Below, piece by piece: positions 26,994-36,458 of a stretch of DNA of 64,000 bases; positions within the stretch are counted from its first letter, which is position 1; the number at the start of each line of letters is the position of its first letter. The position numbers were made by a program, and so were the translations under genes. This stretch comes from an uncultured Paracoccaceae bacterium (GTDB lineage: Bacteria > Pseudomonadota > Alphaproteobacteria > Rhodobacterales > Rhodobacteraceae): NCBI GenBank assembly GCA_947492825.1, contig CANLNT010000001.1:1612001-1676000 (forward strand), written 5' to 3'. Below the pieces are notes generated by a model, which saw only the letters and a program-made list of their open reading frames with translations, was not told where the DNA came from and searched no databases.

Positions 26994-27731
26994 TCAGAAC
27001 ATGGCCATTCCGCCGTTCACATGCAAGGTGGCCCCGGTGACATAGCCTGCTTCGGCACTGGACAGGTAGGCGACCGCCCCCGCAATCTCGGCCGCGCTGC
27101 CCATCCGACCTGCAGGAATTTGTCCAAGGATTCCAGACTTTTGATCGTCGTTCAGCTTGTCCGTCATCGCGGTTTCAATAAAGCCAGGCGCGACACAGTT
27201 CACGGTGATGCCACGGCTTGCGACCTCGTAGGCGATCGACTTTGACAGGCCGACCATCCCTGCCTTGGAGGCAGCATAATTCGCCTGCCCGGGATTGCCG
27301 GTGGCACCTACCACACTGGAAATATTGATAATTCTGCCCCAACGACTTTTCATCATCCCGCGAATGACGCCCTTGCAAAGCCGCATGGTCGAGGTCAGGT
27401 TCACCTCAAGCACGCTGGCCCATTCCTCATCTGACATGCGCATAAAGATGTTGTCGCGGGTGATACCGGCGTTGTTGACCAGAATGTCGACGCCTCCCAT
27501 CGCCTCAACCGCTTGTTTTGGCAGGTTATTTACAGCATCTGCATCTGACAGATTGCAGGGCAGCACATGCACCCGATCCCCCATCTCTGCGGCCAAAGCC
27601 GTCAAAGGATCGACCCGGGTGCCAGAGATACCAACGGTGGCGCCTGCGGCATGCAATGCCTTTGCAATCTCGCCGCCGATACCGCCGGACGCGCCGGTGA
27701 CTAGCGCATTTTTTCCTGTCAGATCAAACAT
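26994..27731 (-). CDS. fabG: 3-oxoacyl-ACP reductase
   Basis: A 245-residue short-chain dehydrogenase that reduces 3-oxoacyl-ACP with NADPH. It has the nucleotide motif TGASGGIGGEIA, the NNAG motif (LVNNAGITRDNI), and the catalytic residues Ser in IINISSVVG and Tyr-Lys in NYAASKAG. The start at 27731 (MFDLTGKNALVTG) is preceded by GGAAG, and the upstream in-frame ATG at 27749 is less suitable. It follows fabD by 22 nt. Confidence 0.97.
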   Translation of the reverse strand: MFDLTGKNALVTGASGGIGGEIAKALHAAGATVGISGTRVDPLTALAAEMGDRVHVLPCNLSDADAVNNLPKQAVEAMGGVDILVNNAGITRDNIFMRMSDEEWASVLEVNLTSTMRLCKGVIRGMMKSRWGRIINISSVVGATGNPGQANYAASKAGMVGLSKSIAYEVASRGITVNCVAPGFIETAMTDKLNDDQKSGILGQIPAGRMGSAAEIAGAVAYLSSAEAGYVTGATLHVNGGMAMF

Positions 27732-27753
27732 CTGTGCTTCCTTCCTCAAGTAT

Positions 27754-28689
27754 TTATTCTGTGCTGTTCATCACGGCATTGACGTCTTCAGGCGTGCCAA
27801 TATTGCGGGTCCCGACGTCGCGATTGATCCGCCGGATCATGCCCGACAAGGCCTTGCCAGAGCCGATTTCCCACATTTCGGTCACACCTTGCGCAGCCAT
27901 CCAGTCAACAGAAGCCCGCCAACGCACGCGACCTGTGACCTGTTTGACCAGTAAGCTCCTGATTTCATTGGGGTCTGTCACACTTTGCGCGGTGACGTTC
28001 GCCACCAGCGGGACGGCAGGTGCGGTGATGTCGACCGCGGCCAGCGCCTCTTGCATGCGGGTGGCTGCGGGCGACATGAGGGAACAATGGAATGGGGCTG
28101 AGACCGGCAGCATCACCGCACGTTTTGCGCCGGCTTCCTTGGCCAGGTCTACCGCCCGTTCGACGGCGTTTTTATCACCAGAAACAACGGTTTGCGCAGG
28201 ATCGTTTTCATTCGCGACCTCGCAGACATCGCCTTGTGCTGCCGCTTCAGCGACGGTCCCTACAGCATCAATGTCCAAGCCCAGAATGGCGGCCATTGCA
28301 CCCTGACCTGCAGGGACGGCGGCTTGCATGGCGTCGCCACGGATGCGCAAGAGCCGCGCGGTGTCGGCGATGCTGATGGACCCAGCGGCGGCGAGGGCGG
28401 CATATTCGCCCAACGAATGGCCCGCGACGAACCCGGCGTCAGTGATGCTAAGCCCTTCTGATTGCAAGGCTTTCATGGCTGCAAGCGATGTTGCCATCAG
28501 GGCGGGCTGCGCATTGGCCGTCAGCGTCAACGTCTCAATCTCGCCTTCCCAGATCAGGGTTGAAAGCGCTTGCCCGAGGGCATCGTCGACTTCTTGAAAA
28601 ACTGCTTTCGCATCAGGGTATTGGGCGGCGAGCGCCTGTCCCATTCCGATGGTTTGTGCCCCCTGCCCGGGAAAAATGAATGCCCGCAT
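27754..28689 (-). CDS. fabD: Malonyl-CoA:ACP transacylase
   Basis: A 311-residue enzyme that loads malonate onto ACP. The active-site Ser is in VAGHSLGEYAALAAAG, the N-terminus is AFIFPGQGAQTIGMGQ, and the catalytic His is in APFHCSLM. The length is standard. AAAGGA precedes the ATG. It begins the fabD-fabG unit and is divergent from the cytochrome b561-YceI gene. Confidence 0.97.
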   Translation of the reverse strand: MRAFIFPGQGAQTIGMGQALAAQYPDAKAVFQEVDDALGQALSTLIWEGEIETLTLTANAQPALMATSLAAMKALQSEGLSITDAGFVAGHSLGEYAALAAAGSISIADTARLLRIRGDAMQAAVPAGQGAMAAILGLDIDAVGTVAEAAAQGDVCEVANENDPAQTVVSGDKNAVERAVDLAKEAGAKRAVMLPVSAPFHCSLMSPAATRMQEALAAVDITAPAVPLVANVTAQSVTDPNEIRSLLVKQVTGRVRWRASVDWMAAQGVTEMWEIGSGKALSGMIRRINRDVGTRNIGTPEDVNAVMNSTE

Positions 28690-28865
28690 TGTGCCGTCCT
28701 TTTCTTGATCGCGTTTTTACGACTAGCCGTTCATCCGCTTATGCACAATCCATACACATCGCGGCAACAACCCATGTGTATCGCGCACAGAATCTGAGCG
28801 CTGGTGCTGAATTGCGCCGCCATAGCTGCGTGTTAGTGTGCCCTTGCACAGAACTGGAGCGCCAC

Positions 28866-30062
28866 ATGACTGCCACCCCCCCTGCTGTTTATGGATCTTT
28901 AACCAAGGTTTTTCACTGGCTGACGGCCGCACTGATTTTGGCGATTATTCCGCTAGGTTTGGTTGCCAATAAGTTACCGTTTGAGACGAGCGCAGAGCTG
29001 GCGTTCAAGGCGCAGGTCTTTTCCTGGCACAAGACATTGGGGGTGGCGGTTTTCCTTGTCGCGCTGCTGCGAATCCTTTGGGCGATCACGCAAGCCAAGC
29101 CCGGACCGCTGCATCCGGAACGCAAGGCGGAGACGTTCCTGGCCGAGACCGTGCATTGGCTGCTTTATGGGTCGCTGGTGATCGCGCCGCTGACGGGGTG
29201 GATTCACCATGCGGCGACCGCGGGGTTTGCGCCAATCTGGTGGCCGTTCGGGCAGAACCTGCCGCTGGTGCCCAAGGATGAGGGGATCGCACATGTGTTT
29301 GGCAGCCTGCATTGGGTGCTGACCAAGGTGATGGCGGCTTCGATCCTTTTGCATATTGCGGGCGCCCTGAAGCATCAGTTTGTAGACCGCGATGCAACGC
29401 TGGGCCGGATGTGGTTCGGTCGCCGTGATATTGCCGCCGTTCCTGCCCACCGCGCCCCGGCGGCAGCGCCTTTGGCAGCCATTGTGGTTTTTGCAGCGGC
29501 GAGTGCGGGTGCTGTGGCGATGTCAGGCGGTGGCCATGACGGCCCGGAAGCTGCGGCATTGGCAGAGGTGCAATCCGGTTGGGTCGTGCAGGACGGTGGC
29601 ACAATGGCGATCACCATCACCCAACTTGGCAGTGAGGTGACAGGCACATTTGCGGACTGGACGGCGGATATCACCTTTGACGCCGATGCAGGCCCCGACT
29701 TTGGCGATGTCACCGCGCAGATTGCGATTGGGTCGCTGACGCTGGGGTCGGTCACAGATCAGGCGATGGGGCCGGATTATTTTGATGCCACGGCCTTTCC
29801 CACAGCCACGTTTGCCGGGCCGATCACATCAGATGGTGGGGCGACCTACCGTGTGGATGGGGAATTGGAGCTGAAGGGGGTCACAGCACCCGTGACACTG
29901 CTGTTTGATCTGCAGGATCAGGGGGATGGCAGTGTGCTGATGCAGGGGTCAGCGGTGATTGATCGGATGACGTTTGATATTGGCGCGGGCCAGAATGATG
30001 AAGGCACGCTGGGGTTTGAGGTGATCCTGAACCTCGACTTTGTCGCCAGACCTGCGGAATAG
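28866..30062 (+). CDS. Cytochrome b561 fused to YceI domain
   Basis: A 398-residue two-part protein. Residues 1-180 form a four-helix cytochrome b561 with haem-ligand histidines in KVFHWLTAAL, SWHKTLGVAVF, ASILLHIAGALKHQF and others. After a linker membrane helix (AAIVVFAAASAGAVAM) comes a YceI-type lipocalin-like domain of about 175 residues, which would face the periplasm and can bind polyprenyl or quinone-like lipids in the family. The combination suggests electron exchange between a quinone-type ligand and the b-haem. It is full length, and the ATG at 28866 follows GGAG by 7 nt. A free YceI gene lies convergent just downstream. Confidence 0.88.
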   Translation: MTATPPAVYGSLTKVFHWLTAALILAIIPLGLVANKLPFETSAELAFKAQVFSWHKTLGVAVFLVALLRILWAITQAKPGPLHPERKAETFLAETVHWLLYGSLVIAPLTGWIHHAATAGFAPIWWPFGQNLPLVPKDEGIAHVFGSLHWVLTKVMAASILLHIAGALKHQFVDRDATLGRMWFGRRDIAAVPAHRAPAAAPLAAIVVFAAASAGAVAMSGGGHDGPEAAALAEVQSGWVVQDGGTMAITITQLGSEVTGTFADWTADITFDADAGPDFGDVTAQIAIGSLTLGSVTDQAMGPDYFDATAFPTATFAGPITSDGGATYRVDGELELKGVTAPVTLLFDLQDQGDGSVLMQGSAVIDRMTFDIGAGQNDEGTLGFEVILNLDFVARPAE

Positions 30063-30067
30063 AAAAA

Positions 30068-30092
30068 GGGCCGCAGGTTGCCCCTGCGGCCC
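30068..30092. terminator. Bidirectional terminator between YceI genes
   Basis: A 10-bp stem (GGGCCGCAGG / CCTGCGGCCC) with a 5-nt loop is preceded by AAAAA, giving TTTTT on the minus strand. It serves the convergent fusion gene and the stand-alone yceI. Confidence 0.8.
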
Positions 30093-30115
30093 GATCTTCG
30101 TGTCGATAGGACGGG

Positions 30116-30688
30116 TTATTCGGCTTTCATCGCCTCGACCGAGATCATCACTTCGACCTCGTCGCTGACGAAGGGCGCGAAGTTGCCGACGTTGAAGTCA
30201 GACCGCAGCAGGGTCGTGGTGGCGTCAAACCCGGCCCACGGCTTTTCGGCCATCGGGTGGTCGCCAACCTGGTTCAGTGTGGCGTCGAGCACGACGGATT
30301 TGGTGACATCGTTCAACGTCAGATCGCCCGTGATCAACGCGGTGTTGTCGCCTGTCACTTCGATTGCGGTTGAGGTGAATGTCACCATCTCATCATCGGA
30401 GGCATCGAAGAAGTCGCCGGACATGAAATGTTCAAAGCGTGCTTCCCAACCGGTCATCATGGACCGGACAGGGAAGGAAACAGAAACGGAAGAGGCGGCA
30501 GGATCTTCCTGATCAAAGCTGATTTCACCTTCAAAGCCCGAGAACATGCCAAAGTTTGTAGAATAGCCAAGGTGGTCGTAGCTGAACACGATCTGGCTGT
30601 GGCTTGAGTCGAGGACATAGACCTCTGGTGCGGCGACGGCGGGTGCGGCCAGCAGGGCCAGAAGGGCTGTGGTGGTGGCAAGTTTCAT
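30116..30688 (-). CDS. Periplasmic YceI-family protein
   Basis: A 190-residue secreted lipocalin-like protein. The signal peptide is MKLATTTALLALLAAPAVAA. The YceI core includes YVLDSSHSQIVFSYDHLGYS, TGDLTLNDVTKSVVLDATLN and the C-terminal GNFAPFVSDEVEVMISVEA. Family members bind isoprenoid or quinone-type lipids; the ligand here is unknown. It is convergent with the b561-YceI fusion, so the two encode related domains but are expressed separately. Confidence 0.92.
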   Translation of the reverse strand: MKLATTTALLALLAAPAVAAPEVYVLDSSHSQIVFSYDHLGYSTNFGMFSGFEGEISFDQEDPAASSVSVSFPVRSMMTGWEARFEHFMSGDFFDASDDEMVTFTSTAIEVTGDNTALITGDLTLNDVTKSVVLDATLNQVGDHPMAEKPWAGFDATTTLLRSDFNVGNFAPFVSDEVEVMISVEAMKAE

Positions 30689-30781
30689 TGATCTCTCCAA
30701 TGGTGTGTGAATCTGTCGGGACAATGTGATGGCGCACCGGTGCGAGGCAATTACGCAAATCTGAACATATTGTGTTCGCGC

Positions 30782-30809
30782 AAAAAAGCGCCCCGGACGG
30801 GACGCTTTT
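30782..30809 (-). terminator. Terminator of the 206-residue membrane protein gene
   Basis: On the minus strand, AAAAGCGTCCCG pairs with CGGGGCGCTTTT (one mismatch), followed by more T. It lies 26 nt after the stop at 30836. Confidence 0.8.
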
Positions 30810-30835
30810 GGCAGCATTACGCTGATGTGTTTGGA

Positions 30836-31456
30836 TCAGAGTGCGGTTGGCACAATCGTCTTTTCGGCGCGCCGTGGGACGGCGTCCATCATCATGTCGC
30901 GGCCCAACCGGTCACGCAGTGGTTCCAACGCGTCAATGCGGCCACCCACCACGGGCAGCGTCTGGGCGGTGTTGCGGTAGCGCAGGACCAGCACCGCCTG
31001 ATTGCGCGGCGCATTGGCGCGGTCGAGGAAGACGCCACCGATACTGTCAAAGCCGTAGCGACCAATCAGCGTCGAGCGGCCAGCGCGGTTGCGCACAACT
31101 TCGCGGACTTCGCCCAGCGAGGTATCAATTTGCAGTTCGGATTCGGTGCCACGGCTGGCGAACCAAAGCAGGTAAGCGGCCAAACCGAAGAAGATGACAG
31201 CGGCCATCGCACGGATCGTGAGATCAACCGCCCCTGCCAGCACCTCTGGCAGCAACAGCAGGCCAAGGCCCGCGGCCACAAACGCGGCGCCAAAGAACAT
31301 TGAGGCGGCCTGCAGCACGACCGTCCCGATCTTGGGGCCTTCGGTGTTGCGGATGATATAGCCCCAGTAGGTTTCGTCCACGGCGAAGGATTTCTTACGG
31401 GGCGCCAACTCGGCATCAATCGTAATCGGACGCACAACGTTTGACACATCTGACAT
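30836..31456 (-). CDS. Two-helix membrane protein of unknown function
   Basis: A 206-residue protein. About 45 soluble residues (with AVDETYWGYIIRNTEGPKIG) precede two membrane helices (QAASMFFGAAFVAAGLGLLL and AMAAVIFFGLAAYLLWFAS). A cytoplasmic beta-rich C-terminal domain follows (ELQIDTSLGEVREVVRNRAG, GRYGFDSIGGVFLDR). The ATG at 31456 has GGAG 9 nt upstream. I do not recognise a named family; similar proteins are, to my knowledge, common in roseobacters. It has its own terminator and is divergent from the ribosomal operon. Confidence 0.75.
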   Translation of the reverse strand: MSDVSNVVRPITIDAELAPRKKSFAVDETYWGYIIRNTEGPKIGTVVLQAASMFFGAAFVAAGLGLLLLPEVLAGAVDLTIRAMAAVIFFGLAAYLLWFASRGTESELQIDTSLGEVREVVRNRAGRSTLIGRYGFDSIGGVFLDRANAPRNQAVLVLRYRNTAQTLPVVGGRIDALEPLRDRLGRDMMMDAVPRRAEKTIVPTAL

Positions 31457-31581
31457 TGCTGCATTCTCCAATAGGTATCGATCAAAATCTGATCCTAAAC
31501 TGGGGCAAGAAATGGGCAGGCACGTGACGCTGTTAAGGTTTTGTTAACTTACGTTAAGGAAACCCGAGACATGCAAATGGG

Positions 31582-31610
31582 CTTGCGTGGACAGGCGATC
31601 GCTGTATAAG
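31582..31610 (+). promoter_or_regulatory. Candidate promoter of rpsF-rpsR-rplI
   Basis: CTTGCG and TATAAG are separated by exactly 17 nt, 109 bp before rpsF. Transcription would start near 31617, at the foot of the leader hairpin. Confidence 0.5.
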
Positions 31611-31618
31611 CCCGCTAC

Positions 31619-31670
31619 CTTCCGCGAGCTTTTATGAACTGCGCAGTCTCTCGTGGGTTGGGTGCGGAAG
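31619..31670 (+). promoter_or_regulatory. Structured 5' leader of ribosomal operon, possible S6:S18 site
   Basis: A stem of CTTCCGC / GCGGAAG continues through CGAG / CTCG, with a one-sided G-rich bulge of about 10 nt. It sits between the candidate transcription start and rpsF. S6-S18 autoregulatory leaders are asymmetric hairpins at this place in many bacteria, but the consensus CCG bulge was not found, so the assignment is tentative. Confidence 0.35.
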
Positions 31671-31719
31671 CGACAACGCCCATCCCTATGAAATGCGCCG
31701 AGAAATGAATGGAGCCCAC

Positions 31720-32073
31720 ATGCCGCTTTATGAGCATGTTATGATTGCGCGTCAGGACCTGTCCAACACGCAAGCCGAAAGCCTGATCGAACACTTCAGC
31801 ACCGTCCTTGCGGACAACGGCGGAAAAGTCGTTGAAAACGAGTACTGGGGCGTGAAGACGATGGCCTACAAGATCAACAAGAACCGCAAGGGCCATTATG
31901 CCTATCTGCGTTCCGATGCACCGGCACCTGCCGTGCAGGAAATGGAACGTCTGATGCGTTTGCATGATGATGTGATGCGTGTGCTGACCATCAAGGTGGA
32001 TGCACACGAAGAAGGCCCCAGCGTTCAGATGCAGAAACGTGATGAGCGCGACAGCCGTCGCGAGCGTCGCTAA
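31720..32073 (+). CDS. rpsF: 30S ribosomal protein S6
   Basis: A 117-residue small-subunit protein that binds the 16S rRNA central domain together with S18. The true start is the ATG at 31720 (MPLYEHVMIARQDLS), with TGGAG upstream; an in-frame ATG at 31693 precedes it. The motif YWGVKTMAYKINKNRKGHY is typical. A basic C-terminal tail (RDERDSRRERR) extends the fold. It is the first gene of the rpsF-rpsR-rplI operon. Confidence 0.98.
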   Translation: MPLYEHVMIARQDLSNTQAESLIEHFSTVLADNGGKVVENEYWGVKTMAYKINKNRKGHYAYLRSDAPAPAVQEMERLMRLHDDVMRVLTIKVDAHEEGPSVQMQKRDERDSRRERR

Positions 32074-32100
32074 TCGTTGATCAGGAAAGGACCATAACTC

Positions 32101-32328
32101 ATGGCTACTAAACCGTTTTTCCGCCGTCGTAAGTCTGATCCGTTTGAGGGCGACAACGCCCCCAAGATCGACTACAAGGACACACGTCTGCTGCAGCGCT
32201 ACATCTCTGAGCGCGGCAAGATCGTCCCTGCCCGTATCACCGCTGTTGGTGCCAAGAACCAGCGTAAGCTTGCCCAGGCAATCAAGCGCGCGCGTTTCCT
32301 GGCCCTGCTGCCCTACGCTGTGAAGTAA
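32101..32328 (+). CDS. rpsR: 30S ribosomal protein S18
   Basis: A 75-residue basic protein that partners S6. It has the motifs [29 protein letters not shown] and [20 protein letters not shown], all characteristic. A good ribosome site (GGAAAGGA) precedes it by 27 nt after rpsF. The S6-S18-L9 order is the normal one. Confidence 0.98.
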   Translation: MATKPFFRRRKSDPFEGDNAPKIDYKDTRLLQRYISERGKIVPARITAVGAKNQRKLAQAIKRARFLALLPYAVK

Positions 32329-32340
32329 GGAGACACCGCT

Positions 32341-32985
32341 ATGGAAATCATCCTGCTTGAACGCGTCGCCAAGCTTGGCCAGATGGGCGAAGTTGTGTCG
32401 GTCAAAGAAGGTTACGCCCGTAACTTCCTGTTGCCACAGGGCAAGGCGCTGCGCGTCAATGCCGCCAACATGGCCCGGTTCGAGGCCGAGAAGGCCCAGT
32501 TGGAAGCGCGCAACCTTGAGACCAAGAAAGAAGCTGAAAGCCTCGCTGAAAAGCTGGACGGTCAGCAGTTCATCGTGATTCGCTCTGCCTCTGACGCGGG
32601 TTCGCTTTACGGGTCTGTCACGCCCCGTGACGCCGCTGATGCAGCCACTGCCGAAGGGTTCACCGTGGACAAGAAGCAGATCGTGCTGACCGGCCCGATC
32701 AAAGAGCTTGGCCTGCACGACATGGACGTGAACCTGCACCCCGAAGTTGCAGCCAAGATTACGCTGAACGTCGCACGTTCCGCGGAAGAGGCTGAACTGC
32801 AGGCGGCTGGCAAGTCGATCCAGGAACTGGCCGCGGAAGAAGAAGCCGCTGCAGAGTTCGAGATTCAGGAACTCTTTGACGATATCGGTGCTGCGGCATC
32901 CGAAGACGAAGAGTTGGCTGAAACCGCTGGTGTTGAGGTGGCCGAAGAGGCAGCCGACGACGCGGGCGACGACGACAACAGCTAA
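32341..32985 (+). CDS. rplI: 50S ribosomal protein L9
   Basis: A 214-residue L9, longer than the 148-150 residues of E. coli. The N-terminal domain ([31 protein letters not shown]) and the central helix are standard. The extension is an acidic C-terminal tail ([14 protein letters not shown]..., [16 protein letters not shown]) of about 60 residues. Such tails are seen in related alphaproteobacteria. It ends at a very strong terminator. Confidence 0.97.
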   Translation: MEIILLERVAKLGQMGEVVSVKEGYARNFLLPQGKALRVNAANMARFEAEKAQLEARNLETKKEAESLAEKLDGQQFIVIRSASDAGSLYGSVTPRDAADAATAEGFTVDKKQIVLTGPIKELGLHDMDVNLHPEVAAKITLNVARSAEEAELQAAGKSIQELAAEEEAAAEFEIQELFDDIGAAASEDEELAETAGVEVAEEAADDAGDDDNS

Positions 32986-33004
32986 GGCGTTCTGCCAAAA
33001 TTGC

Positions 33005-33040
33005 AAAGGGCCGCGTCAGGTATGACGCGGCCCTTTTGCG
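33005..33040 (+). terminator. Terminator of ribosomal operon
   Basis: A 14-bp stem (AAAGGGCCGCGTCA and its complement) with a 4-nt loop is followed by TTTTGCG, 20 nt after the rplI stop. Confidence 0.9.
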
Positions 33041-33106
33041 TGGGCGGCACGAAAACTGCCTGCCACGGTCGCAACCCTGCCATTTTTGAATGGTGCAAGG
33101 GCTACC

Positions 33107-34255
33107 ATGACGGTGATGCAAGACATTCAGGCCGACCCACGCGCGTTGCAAATCCTGTATCAGGGGCGCGACCTAGAGGTGCTGTATCTGCCAGGGCGCG
33201 CAGCCTATGCGCTGGTCAGCTTTGACATCATGCATGCCCGCGCCAATGGTCGCACGGGGTTCGCGCTGAAGCTGGCGCGCAAGAATGACATTCCGCTGTT
33301 TGCTGTCGTACCGCGCCGCCCCCACTGGTACCCCCGAGCCGAAGCCGAAGTGGCGGCCAAGCTGATTGCTGCCGCCAAGGACCGTCCCACGATTGGCTAT
33401 GGTGCTTCGATGGGCGGATATGGTGTGTTGAAATACGGGCGGCTGTTGAACACGGACGCAACGCTGGCCTTTTCGCCGCAGATCAGCATCGACCCTGGCG
33501 TTACCGGCGCGCAGGACCGGCGCTATGGCCGGTTTTATGATGCGGCCGCCAACGGTGAGATGGCCGTAACACCCAGCGACGTGGCACCAAACAGTCGGAT
33601 CATCTATGATCCGATCTTTGCGCCGGACCGCTATCAGCAAGGGTTGCTTGCCCCGGATGTCGCAACCCGGATCGGTCTGCCGCACATGGGGCATCGGGCA
33701 ATTGCGACGATGGCGGGGTCCGACAATGCGATGGCGGTTTTTGCAGCGGCCCTTGCCGGTGACGACGCCACGATCCGCAATGTGCTGCGTCGCAACCGCA
33801 GCCAGACGCGCGACTATTACCAAGGGCTTGCCGGCGCTGTTCTGGCCCGTGGACGGCCCCAGCTGGCGCTGTCGATCCTGCAAAAGGGCGCGGCCCTGTC
33901 CGACATGGCGCAAGACACGCGTCTGATGCGAGCCCGGATCTACAGCCAATTGGGACAGGCTGAACGGGCCATTGCGCTGGTTGAACCCCTGATCGCCGAA
34001 CAGCCCCATCAGGTGATGTTCAAGCGGGTGCTGGTTGATGTGTTGGAACAGGCCGGGCAGACCAAACAGGCCATCGCGGTGCTGCAAGAGGCGCTGGCAC
34101 AGTCACCCAACGCGGTGCTGGCGATCCGGTTGTCACGGCTGCTGCACCAGACCAACCCGCGCAAGGCCAAGGCATTTGACGTCACGGCCCGTGCCACATG
34201 GCCCGCGCATGCCGACCATTTTGCCGGACAGGTCGCGCGCGCACCCCTTGCCTGA
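33107..34255 (+). CDS. Alpha/beta-hydrolase-like protein with C-terminal TPR
   Basis: A 382-residue cytoplasmic protein. The first half resembles an alpha/beta hydrolase, with the nucleophile elbow [16 protein letters not shown] (GxSxG) near residue 105 and a likely His in [10 protein letters not shown] near residue 196. The second half contains tetratricopeptide-like helices ([40 protein letters not shown]). There is no signal peptide. Start 33107 is supported by AAGGG 6 nt upstream. The substrate is unknown; the TPR part suggests a protein partner or a tethered role. Similar architecture is known, to my memory, near surface polysaccharide genes, but no such genes are here. Confidence 0.75.
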   Translation: MTVMQDIQADPRALQILYQGRDLEVLYLPGRAAYALVSFDIMHARANGRTGFALKLARKNDIPLFAVVPRRPHWYPRAEAEVAAKLIAAAKDRPTIGYGASMGGYGVLKYGRLLNTDATLAFSPQISIDPGVTGAQDRRYGRFYDAAANGEMAVTPSDVAPNSRIIYDPIFAPDRYQQGLLAPDVATRIGLPHMGHRAIATMAGSDNAMAVFAAALAGDDATIRNVLRRNRSQTRDYYQGLAGAVLARGRPQLALSILQKGAALSDMAQDTRLMRARIYSQLGQAERAIALVEPLIAEQPHQVMFKRVLVDVLEQAGQTKQAIAVLQEALAQSPNAVLAIRLSRLLHQTNPRKAKAFDVTARATWPAHADHFAGQVARAPLA

Positions 34256-34395
34256 CCCCGGTCCAAGACAAGAATTGCGCGGTGGGCCCGATCCACGCTA
34301 GGCTGAACCTGTCCGGCGCTGTCGCCTTGCATATCCCTGTTACAAGTTCCTGCCAGACAGACGTCTGCCAACACCTTTGCCAAGGGGGATTACCT

Positions 34396-36354
34396 ATGAC
34401 TTTTCGCTTGAACCGCCGCCATTTCCTTGCCGGCTCTGCCGGGATGATCGCGATGCATCCATTTTCGGTGAATGCCGCGGGCAATCAGGCGCATTTGCGT
34501 CTGATGGAGACCACAGATTTGCATGTGCATGTTTTTCCCTACGATTATTACGGCGACCGGCCGGTGGACACCGTAGGGCTGGCCCGCACTGCCAGCCTGA
34601 TCGAAGAAGTTCGCGCGGAAAGCACCAATGCGCTGTTGTTGGACAACGGGGATTTCCTGCAAGGCAATCCGATGGGAGATTACATCGCCTATGAGCGCGG
34701 CATGAAAGAGGGTGACATGCACCCGGTGATCACCGCGATGAATACGCTTGGGTTTGATGCCTCGACCCTGGGCAATCACGAATTCAACTATGGTATTTCG
34801 TTCCTGATGAAGTCGGTGTCGGGTGCTGCTTTCCCGGTGGTGAGCGCCAATGTGGTCAAGGAAATGGGGGCCACCCCGCGCGAGGACACCACGCTGGTGC
34901 CGCCTTATGCGATCCTTGACCGGATGCTGACCGACGGCAACGGCGCGGAGCATCCGATCAAGATCGGGCTGATCGGCTTTGTGCCGCCGCAGATCATGAA
35001 TTGGGACCGCAAGCATTTGGAAGGCAGTGTGCAGGCGCGCGATATCGTGGCCGCAGCACAGGCATATGTGCCGCAGATGAAGGAACAGGGCTGCGATCTG
35101 ATTGTGGCGCTGTGTCATTCGGGGATCGGGGCGGCCACGGCCGAAGACGGGATGGAGAACGCGGCGATTCCGCTGGCGGCTGTCGACGGGATTGATGCGA
35201 TCCTGACCGGGCACAGCCACCTTGTCTTCCCCTCGTCCACCTATGACGACTGGGCGGGCGTGGATACAGGTGCCGGCACCATTGGCGGCAAGCCCGGTGT
35301 GATGGGCGGGTTCTGGGGCAGCCATATGGGGCTGCTTGATCTGATGCTGGAGCGTGACGGCAATGGCTGGCGCGTGCTGAGCCATACCGCAGAAGCCCGG
35401 CCGATTTCGCAGCGCGAAGAGGATCGCAGCATCACGCCGTTGGTCGACAGTTTCCAGCCGGTGCTGGATGCGGTGCAGGCCGATCATGATGCCACGCTCG
35501 CCTATGTGCGCACGGCGGTGGGCAAGACCGATGCGCCGCTTCACAGCTATTTCGCGCTGGTGGCGGATGATCCATCGGTGCAAATCGTGTCGAATGCACA
35601 AGTATGGTACATCAAGGACCAACTTGTCGGGACCGAGCATGAAGGCTTGCCGATCCTGTCAGCCGCCGCCCCGTTCAAGGCCGGTGGCCGCGGCGGGCCA
35701 GAGTATTTCACCGATGTGCCCGCCGGTGATGTGGCGATCAAGAACGTGGCGGATCTGTACCTTTATCCCAATACCGTGCGTGCGGTGCGGGTGAATGGGG
35801 CCACGGTGAAAGAGTGGCTGGAACGAAGCGCGGGCATGTTCAATCAGGTTGAGAGCGGGTCCGAGGATGCGGTGCTGCTGAACCCTGATTTCCCCAGCTA
35901 CAACTTTGATGTGATCGACGGGGTGACCTATCAGATCGACCTGACCCAGCCGATGAAGTTCAACCGCGATGGTGAAGTGATCAACCCCGATACCAATCGG
36001 ATCGTGAACCTGATGTTTAACGGGGCGCCGATTGATCCCGATCAGGAGTTTATCATTGCCACCAACAATTATCGCGCATCAGGTGGCGGCAGCTTCCCCG
36101 GTGCCGATGGATCCACGGTGATCTTTGAAGGCCCCGATACCAACCGCGACGTGATCGTGCGGTACATTGTTGAGCAAGGCACGGTCAGCCCCAAGGCGGA
36201 CAGCAACTGGTCCTTCGTACCAATGGACAAAACATCGGTGTTGTTTGAAACCGGCCCAGCGGCAGAGGCTTATGCAAATGATGTCTCGGGCGTCAAACTG
36301 GCCCCGGCAGGCACCAACGACGAAGGCTTTGTCCAGTTCCGCATGGCTTGGTGA
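34396..36354 (+). CDS. cpdB: Periplasmic 2',3'-cyclic-nucleotide phosphodiesterase / 3'-nucleotidase
   Basis: A 652-residue bifunctional enzyme that releases nucleosides and phosphate from 2',3'-cyclic nucleotides and 3'-nucleotides in the periplasm. The Tat-type signal ([15 protein letters not shown]) fits a metalloenzyme folded before export. Metal-binding motifs of the calcineurin-like domain are in order: [50 protein letters not shown] and [10 protein letters not shown]. The 5'-nucleotidase C-terminal domain follows ([20 protein letters not shown]). Start 34396 is preceded by AAGGGGG. The frame is open upstream to 34198. Confidence 0.95.
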   Translation: MTFRLNRRHFLAGSAGMIAMHPFSVNAAGNQAHLRLMETTDLHVHVFPYDYYGDRPVDTVGLARTASLIEEVRAESTNALLLDNGDFLQGNPMGDYIAYERGMKEGDMHPVITAMNTLGFDASTLGNHEFNYGISFLMKSVSGAAFPVVSANVVKEMGATPREDTTLVPPYAILDRMLTDGNGAEHPIKIGLIGFVPPQIMNWDRKHLEGSVQARDIVAAAQAYVPQMKEQGCDLIVALCHSGIGAATAEDGMENAAIPLAAVDGIDAILTGHSHLVFPSSTYDDWAGVDTGAGTIGGKPGVMGGFWGSHMGLLDLMLERDGNGWRVLSHTAEARPISQREEDRSITPLVDSFQPVLDAVQADHDATLAYVRTAVGKTDAPLHSYFALVADDPSVQIVSNAQVWYIKDQLVGTEHEGLPILSAAAPFKAGGRGGPEYFTDVPAGDVAIKNVADLYLYPNTVRAVRVNGATVKEWLERSAGMFNQVESGSEDAVLLNPDFPSYNFDVIDGVTYQIDLTQPMKFNRDGEVINPDTNRIVNLMFNGAPIDPDQEFIIATNNYRASGGGSFPGADGSTVIFEGPDTNRDVIVRYIVEQGTVSPKADSNWSFVPMDKTSVLFETGPAAEAYANDVSGVKLAPAGTNDEGFVQFRMAW

Positions 36355-36360
36355 TTTGAG

Positions 36361-36388
36361 ATGGGGGCCGCCTGTTTGCGGCCTCCAT
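36361..36388 (+). terminator. Hairpin after cpdB
   Basis: An 11-bp stem with one G-U pair (ATGGGGGCCGC / GCGGCCTCCAT) and a 6-nt loop starts 7 nt after the cpdB stop. There is no T-tract. Confidence 0.5.
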
Positions 36389-36398
36389 CTGCCTGAGC

Positions 36399-36458
36399 GG
36401 GGCAAAATCCTTGGAAAGGATTTTGACAAGACCTTTTGAAAAGGTCTTGTTCCGCCCC
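36399..36458. repeat. Three-way-junction palindromic element
   Basis: An outer GGGGC / GCCCC pair encloses two adjoining hairpins. These are AAAATCCTT / AAGGATTTT (loop GGA) and CAAGACCTT / AAGGTCTTG (loop of 5 nt). The two hairpins resemble each other. It ends at the stop of the convergent secreted-protein gene and may serve as a bidirectional terminator or a REP-like repeat. Confidence 0.65.

Noticed and set aside
31615..33006. 463-codon minus-strand open frame antisense to the ribosomal operon
   Set aside because: It is a shadow caused by codon bias of rpsF, rpsR and rplI on the plus strand; no domain or ribosome site supports it.
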